Part shown: positions 6,517 through 9,750 of the stretch, one piece after another
Numbering within the stretch: position 1 is the first letter of the stretch
Layout: every line of letters begins with the position of its first letter
Assembly (NCBI GenBank): GCA_002495905.1
Contig: DAHJ01000016.1
Location: 1-9,750, forward strand
Direction of reading: 5' to 3'
Origin: Thaumarchaeota archaeon UBA223
Lineage (GTDB): Archaea > Thermoproteota > Nitrososphaeria > Nitrososphaerales > UBA57
Length of the DNA stretch: 9,750 bases
Notes under the pieces: model-generated
What the model saw: only the letters and a program-made list of their open reading frames with translations
Database searches by the model: none
Told to the model about the DNA's origin: nothing
Program-made: the position numbers and the translations under genes

Positions 6517-6939
6517 TTAATTTTTTGATGGAAGAGTGATTATAGCTTTACCTACAGTTGTTTTTTCTCCATCTTCTTTTTCTAGCCAAATCTCGCAGTT
6601 AATTGTACCATCCGAAGATATTTCTTTAACATTTCCTTTTGCATATACTGGTACACCTGGCAAATCCATTCCTCTGTACTGTACTTCAAGTTTGTTTAAT
6701 TTACCTAAAGGTCCTATCCAATCAGTTAATAATTGTGCAAGAAAAGCATTTTTTAGAGCACCGTGGAGTATTACACCTGGGAGTCCATTGTTTTTGGCAT
6801 AATCCATATCATAATGGATTTGGTAAAAATCGCCAGATGCTCCAGCATATTTTACTAATTGTTGTGTTGTAGGATCTTTTTTAACTGTGGGTATTTCCAT
6901 TCCATTAGAAATATCTTCCAAATATAAATTTTGATTCAT
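6517..6939 (-). CDS. MaoC-like hot-dog dehydratase, catalytic HadB-like subunit
   Basis: This single hot-dog domain of 140 residues belongs to the MaoC/(R)-specific hydratase family. The active-site segment is YAGASGDFYQIHYDMDYA (31-48), with D37 and H42 at the five-residue spacing of the catalytic Asp-His pair, followed by PGVILHGALKNAFL (54-67). It would reversibly hydrate enoyl-CoA or enoyl-thioester substrates. It starts directly after the stop codon of the HadA-like gene, whose protein has lost the catalytic His. This arrangement matches the two-subunit mycobacterial HadA/HadB dehydratase, so the pair is expected to form a heterodimer. The substrate is unknown; options include fatty-acid, methyl-branched acid or sterol side-chain catabolism. 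An AAGGAG inside the last codons of the upstream gene fixes the start. Confidence 0.9.
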   Translation of the reverse strand: MNQNLYLEDISNGMEIPTVKKDPTTQQLVKYAGASGDFYQIHYDMDYAKNNGLPGVILHGALKNAFLAQLLTDWIGPLGKLNKLEVQYRGMDLPGVPVYAKGNVKEISSDGTINCEIWLEKEDGEKTTVGKAIITLPSKN

Positions 6940-7404
6940 TTAATTCTCCTTCGGTTCATATGTTATTGATGTTGTTGTCTGAGTTGCTACTAATTCGGAA
7001 TTCTGATTTGTGTAGCTTGTAACTCTTATGATGAATATCATATTTCCAAGTCTTCCATCACGATCAAATACATCTTGCAATTTGGTTTTTGTGGTAATAA
7101 TATCTCCTGCACATACTGGTTCGAAATATTCCCAAACGCTTCCGCCATCAACTACTGCTGAGTAGGGTGATTTTATATTGTCAGGCAAAGGGTTAGTGAG
7201 TACTGATCTTAAAAATGTTGGTGGTGCTACTACACTTCTGTAATTTAATTTTTTTGCATAGCTTTCATCAGTATAAATAGGGTTTGAATCTTCAATTGCT
7301 TCTGCAAATCTTCTGATAGCACCTTTTTCAATATCATTTTCTAATGGACTAGATTCTATTCCTATAGCATTTATAAGATCTTGTGGTATATTTTCACTAG
7401 TCAT
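6940..7404 (-). CDS. FAS1-like dehydratase (MaoC N-terminal domain), HadA-like subunit
   Basis: This protein of 154 residues corresponds to the N-terminal hot-dog domain of MaoC-type dehydratases. KGAIRRFAEAIEDSNPIYTDE (27-47) and VVAPPTFL (58-65) are typical. In the segment EDSNPIY the Asp (D39) is kept, but the position of the catalytic His is Tyr44, so it is probably a substrate-binding rather than catalytic subunit. It completes a heterodimer with the HadB-like protein that follows immediately. AGAGGA lies 5 bases before the ATG. The helicase gene ends 36 bases upstream in a very AT-rich gap with no clear terminator hairpin, so read-through from uvrD is possible. Confidence 0.88.
   Translation of the reverse strand: MTSENIPQDLINAIGIESSPLENDIEKGAIRRFAEAIEDSNPIYTDESYAKKLNYRSVVAPPTFLRSVLTNPLPDNIKSPYSAVVDGGSVWEYFEPVCAGDIITTKTKLQDVFDRDGRLGNMIFIIRVTSYTNQNSELVATQTTTSITYEPKEN
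6946..6951 (-). promoter_or_regulatory. Shine-Dalgarno for the HadB-like gene within the HadA-like coding end
   Basis: Read on the minus strand, AAGGAG is followed by 6 bases and then ATG. It encodes the last Lys-Glu of the HadA-like protein, and the TAA stop abuts the ATG, an arrangement expected to give balanced expression of two subunits. Confidence 0.8.
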
Positions 7405-7440
7405 ATTTTTCCTCTTAATTATGTTTTAATTTTTTTTATA

Positions 7441-9627
7441 TTATAACTTAACAATTCCGCTCATTGTATATAGAAATTTTTTGATACCTTTGTTTTCATC
7501 AAAAGCTATTGTTAATTCAAAATCATCTTTTGAATCTTCAATTTGTATTATGATACCATTTCCAAAGTGAGGGTGTTTTACTTTATCACCTGCTGTTAAT
7601 GACGGTAAATTATTTTCAATTTTAGATTCTTTCTTTTTAATAATGTGTTTTTTGATTTCTTTATTTATATTTACTTGATGTCCGACAATTAATTCATTTG
7701 GGATATCAAAAAGAAATCTAGATGGTTCTTTTACTTCAGATTTCCCCCAGCCTCCTCTTTTAAATACTCTTGAAAGATATAATCTTCTTTTGGCTCTTGT
7801 TATACCTACATACATAAGCCTCCTTTCTTCTTCCATTTCACTATCACTTTCAAATGAAAGTACATGAGGAAGAGTTCCATCTTCAAGACCAGTTAAAAAT
7901 ACAGAATCAAATTCTAATCCTTTTGATTGATGAAGAGTAATTAATGTAAGCTTATCTTGTTCATCATTAAGGTGATCAACATCATTGATTAAACTAACTG
8001 ACTCTAGAAATAAATTTATTTTATCTTCTTCATTCTCACTTTCAAAATTATTAATTGAACTTACAAGTTCCTCAATATTTTCTAATCTTTCTTCTGGATT
8101 AGTTAATGATCCTAGCAAGTAATTTTTGTAATTTGTTTTATTGATGATGTAAGTTATTATTTCTTCTACACTAAATGTCTTGGATTTATTGTTTATATCT
8201 GTAATTAAATTTAAAAAACTTTTTACATTTTTTTTTGGGCCACTTGATAATATTTTTGAAATTTCAACATCTTCATTTATATTAGATAAAATGGTAGCTG
8301 CATCAAAGACTGATATATTCGATTGATTTGCATAGAGAATAATTTTATCTATAGTTGATTTCCCTATTCCTCTTGTAGGAATATTTATGATTCTTAAAAG
8401 ACTTGTATCATCATGTAAATTTAAATTTAATCTTAAATAAGCAATTATGTCTTTTATTTCTTGTCTTTGATAAAATCTTGTTCCGCCCACCAGTTGATAT
8501 GGAATTTGCAAAGATGATAAATAATGCTCAAATGCTCTGGATTGTGCATTTGTTCTGTACATAATTGCAATGTCTTTTAATTGAATTTTGTCAGAACTTA
8601 TTATACTGTTTATTTCTCTTGAAATAATTTCTGCTTCTTCGTTTTCATCATAAGACTCTATTGAAATTATAAGATTTCCTTTTTCATTTACTGATGTTAT
8701 TTGGCGACTATAATTTGTTGCATTTTCAGATATTACTGACTGTGACGCGTCAATTATATTTTGTGAAGATCTGTAATTTTTATTTAAGTAAATTATTTTG
8801 GATTTATTGTAATCAGATTTGAAATTTAAAATGTTTGTTATATCTGCGTTTCTCCATGAGTAAATCGATTGATCTGGATCTCCGACTACAAAAATATTAT
8901 TTGTTTTATTAGCAATTAATTTTGCGATGCTATATTGTATTAAATTTGTATCTTGGAATTCATCGATAAGCAGATACTTGTATTTTGATTGATATATATT
9001 AGATATTTCTTGATTTGAATTTAACATTTCAAAAGTTTTCATTAATAAATCATCAAAATCTAAAGCATTTGATTGGATGAGTTTTTGTTGATAAATTTTA
9101 TATATTTCATATATGTTTTTTGCATATGCTGTTGAAATATTTTTTTGATAAGTTTCAGGATTTTGTATTTTACTTTTTGCACCTGAAATTATGCTTAATA
9201 CTACTCGTGGTTTATAAAGTTTAGTATCAAGATTTAATTCATCTAAAGTTCTTTTAATTACTGCTGTTTGGTCATAAGAATCATAAATAGCAAAATTTTT
9301 ATCTAAATTTAAAATATTATGATTTTCCCTGATTAAATATGCGCAAAAAGAATGAAAAGTTCCAATATTTGGTAAAAATTTGATTGGGGGTATGTTAAGC
9401 ATATGAAATATTCTGTTTTTCATTTCATTGGCTGCTTTATTAGTGAATGTCAGAGCTGCAATTTCTTGGATTGGAATGTTTTCATTATTTATAAGCCATG
9501 CAATTCTAGAAGTAATAACCCTGGTTTTCCCACTTCCGGGGCCTGCGATTATTAATGCAGGACCATCTTTATGCATGACAGCATCTAATTGGTTTTCATT
9601 TAGATTTTGGGTTAATGCATTATCCAT
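7441..9627 (-). CDS. pcrA: UvrD/PcrA-family superfamily 1A DNA helicase
   Basis: This full-length 728-residue helicase keeps all SF1A motifs: Q motif LNENQLDAV (9-17), Walker A AGPGSGKT (28-35), Ia ALTFTNKAANEM (58-69), II LLIDEFQDT (219-227), III VVGDPDQSIYSWRNAD (247-262), IV LNKNYRS (281-287), V LITLHQSKGLEFDSVFLTG (562-580) and VI EERRLMYVGITRAKRRL (600-616). A C-terminal Tudor-like tail starts GDKVKHPHFGNGII (680-693), as in PcrA, where it contacts RNA polymerase. The enzyme unwinds DNA 3' to 5' in nucleotide excision repair, transcription-coupled repair and fork clearance. The naming as PcrA rather than UvrD rests on the tail and is not firm. The start lies 6 bases after the stop of an upstream gene without a strong Shine-Dalgarno, so translation may be coupled. 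It is notably richer in Asn, Ile and Lys than the left-hand genes, reflecting stronger AT bias. Confidence 0.95.
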   Translation of the reverse strand: MDNALTQNLNENQLDAVMHKDGPALIIAGPGSGKTRVITSRIAWLINNENIPIQEIAALTFTNKAANEMKNRIFHMLNIPPIKFLPNIGTFHSFCAYLIRENHNILNLDKNFAIYDSYDQTAVIKRTLDELNLDTKLYKPRVVLSIISGAKSKIQNPETYQKNISTAYAKNIYEIYKIYQQKLIQSNALDFDDLLMKTFEMLNSNQEISNIYQSKYKYLLIDEFQDTNLIQYSIAKLIANKTNNIFVVGDPDQSIYSWRNADITNILNFKSDYNKSKIIYLNKNYRSSQNIIDASQSVISENATNYSRQITSVNEKGNLIISIESYDENEEAEIISREINSIISSDKIQLKDIAIMYRTNAQSRAFEHYLSSLQIPYQLVGGTRFYQRQEIKDIIAYLRLNLNLHDDTSLLRIINIPTRGIGKSTIDKIILYANQSNISVFDAATILSNINEDVEISKILSSGPKKNVKSFLNLITDINNKSKTFSVEEIITYIINKTNYKNYLLGSLTNPEERLENIEELVSSINNFESENEEDKINLFLESVSLINDVDHLNDEQDKLTLITLHQSKGLEFDSVFLTGLEDGTLPHVLSFESDSEMEEERRLMYVGITRAKRRLYLSRVFKRGGWGKSEVKEPSRFLFDIPNELIVGHQVNINKEIKKHIIKKKESKIENNLPSLTAGDKVKHPHFGNGIIIQIEDSKDDFELTIAFDENKGIKKFLYTMSGIVKL

Positions 9628-9633
9628 AGATAA

Positions 9634-9750
9634 TCATGTAGATATTAATTGCTTAATATCTATTTGATCTGATATCAATTTTGATAATTTTTCAATTTTT
9701 TGATTGTTATAAGGATTTGAGATATTTAATATTTTATTTATGTTTTTTGC
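9634..9750 (-). CDS. 3' end of an unidentified gene upstream of uvrD
   Basis: On the minus strand one frame is open from the window edge to a TGA, giving 38 residues ending ISDQIDIKQLIST; the other two frames have stops within the first five codons. The peptide looks like a real protein end rather than chance. It contains SNPYNNQKIEKLSKLI, which vaguely recalls the NPYGxG...I C-terminus of hydrolysing UDP-GlcNAc 2-epimerases (WecB/NeuC type). The similarity is too short to assign a function. The stop lies 6 bases before the helicase ATG, so the two are probably co-transcribed. Confidence 0.6.
   Translation of the reverse strand, partial: AKNINKILNISNPYNNQKIEKLSKLISDQIDIKQLIST

Noticed and set aside
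6536..6872. Plus-strand open frames opposite the HadB-like gene
   Set aside because: They are antisense to a well-supported hot-dog gene and show no domain or start signal.

Overview
This is an AT-rich window of densely packed bacterial genes: most gaps are under 40 bases, several stop and start codons overlap, and clear Shine-Dalgarno sequences precede about half of the genes. It has no rRNA, tRNA, CRISPR array, insertion sequence or phage gene. The gene families (an Abhydrolase_10 esterase-like protein, a PAL-like propeller, a cysteine hydrolase, an M24 protein, a split MaoC dehydratase) suit a free-living heterotroph. A low-GC marine Chloroflexota (SAR202-like) is my best guess, but it rests on gene content alone and is tentative.

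Layout, left to right. (1) 1-1821, plus strand: the 3' part of an alpha/beta-hydrolase-domain gene, followed 9 bases later by a six-bladed beta-propeller protein that resembles the peptidyl-alpha-hydroxyglycine amidating lyase (PAL) domain and keeps its whole active-site set. (2) 1834-2394, minus strand: an isochorismatase/nicotinamidase-type cysteine hydrolase, convergent with the propeller gene. (3) A 79-base divergent intergenic region that probably holds promoters for both directions. (4) 2474-5331, plus strand: a tight three-gene operon of an M24 'pita-bread' protein with a damaged metal site, a ribokinase-type PfkB kinase and a BtpA-family TIM barrel. (5) 5328-9750, minus strand: transcribed right to left, the 3' end of an unidentified gene, a PcrA/UvrD helicase, a HadA-like and HadB-like dehydratase pair, a membrane protein with an N-terminal heavy-metal-binding domain, and a DUF2721 membrane protein. 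All gaps in this run are 36 bases or less, so it may be one transcript.

Region 4 looks like a small catabolic module: an amide- or C-N-bond hydrolase-like protein, a sugar kinase and a TIM barrel likely to handle a phosphorylated product. The dehydratase pair forms one heterodimeric enzyme. The membrane proteins downstream suggest metal or thiol-redox handling, with no obvious functional link to the helicase. The most interesting points are the unusual M24 active site beside a kinase and BtpA, and the PAL-like enzyme with an intact catalytic site in a prokaryotic setting.
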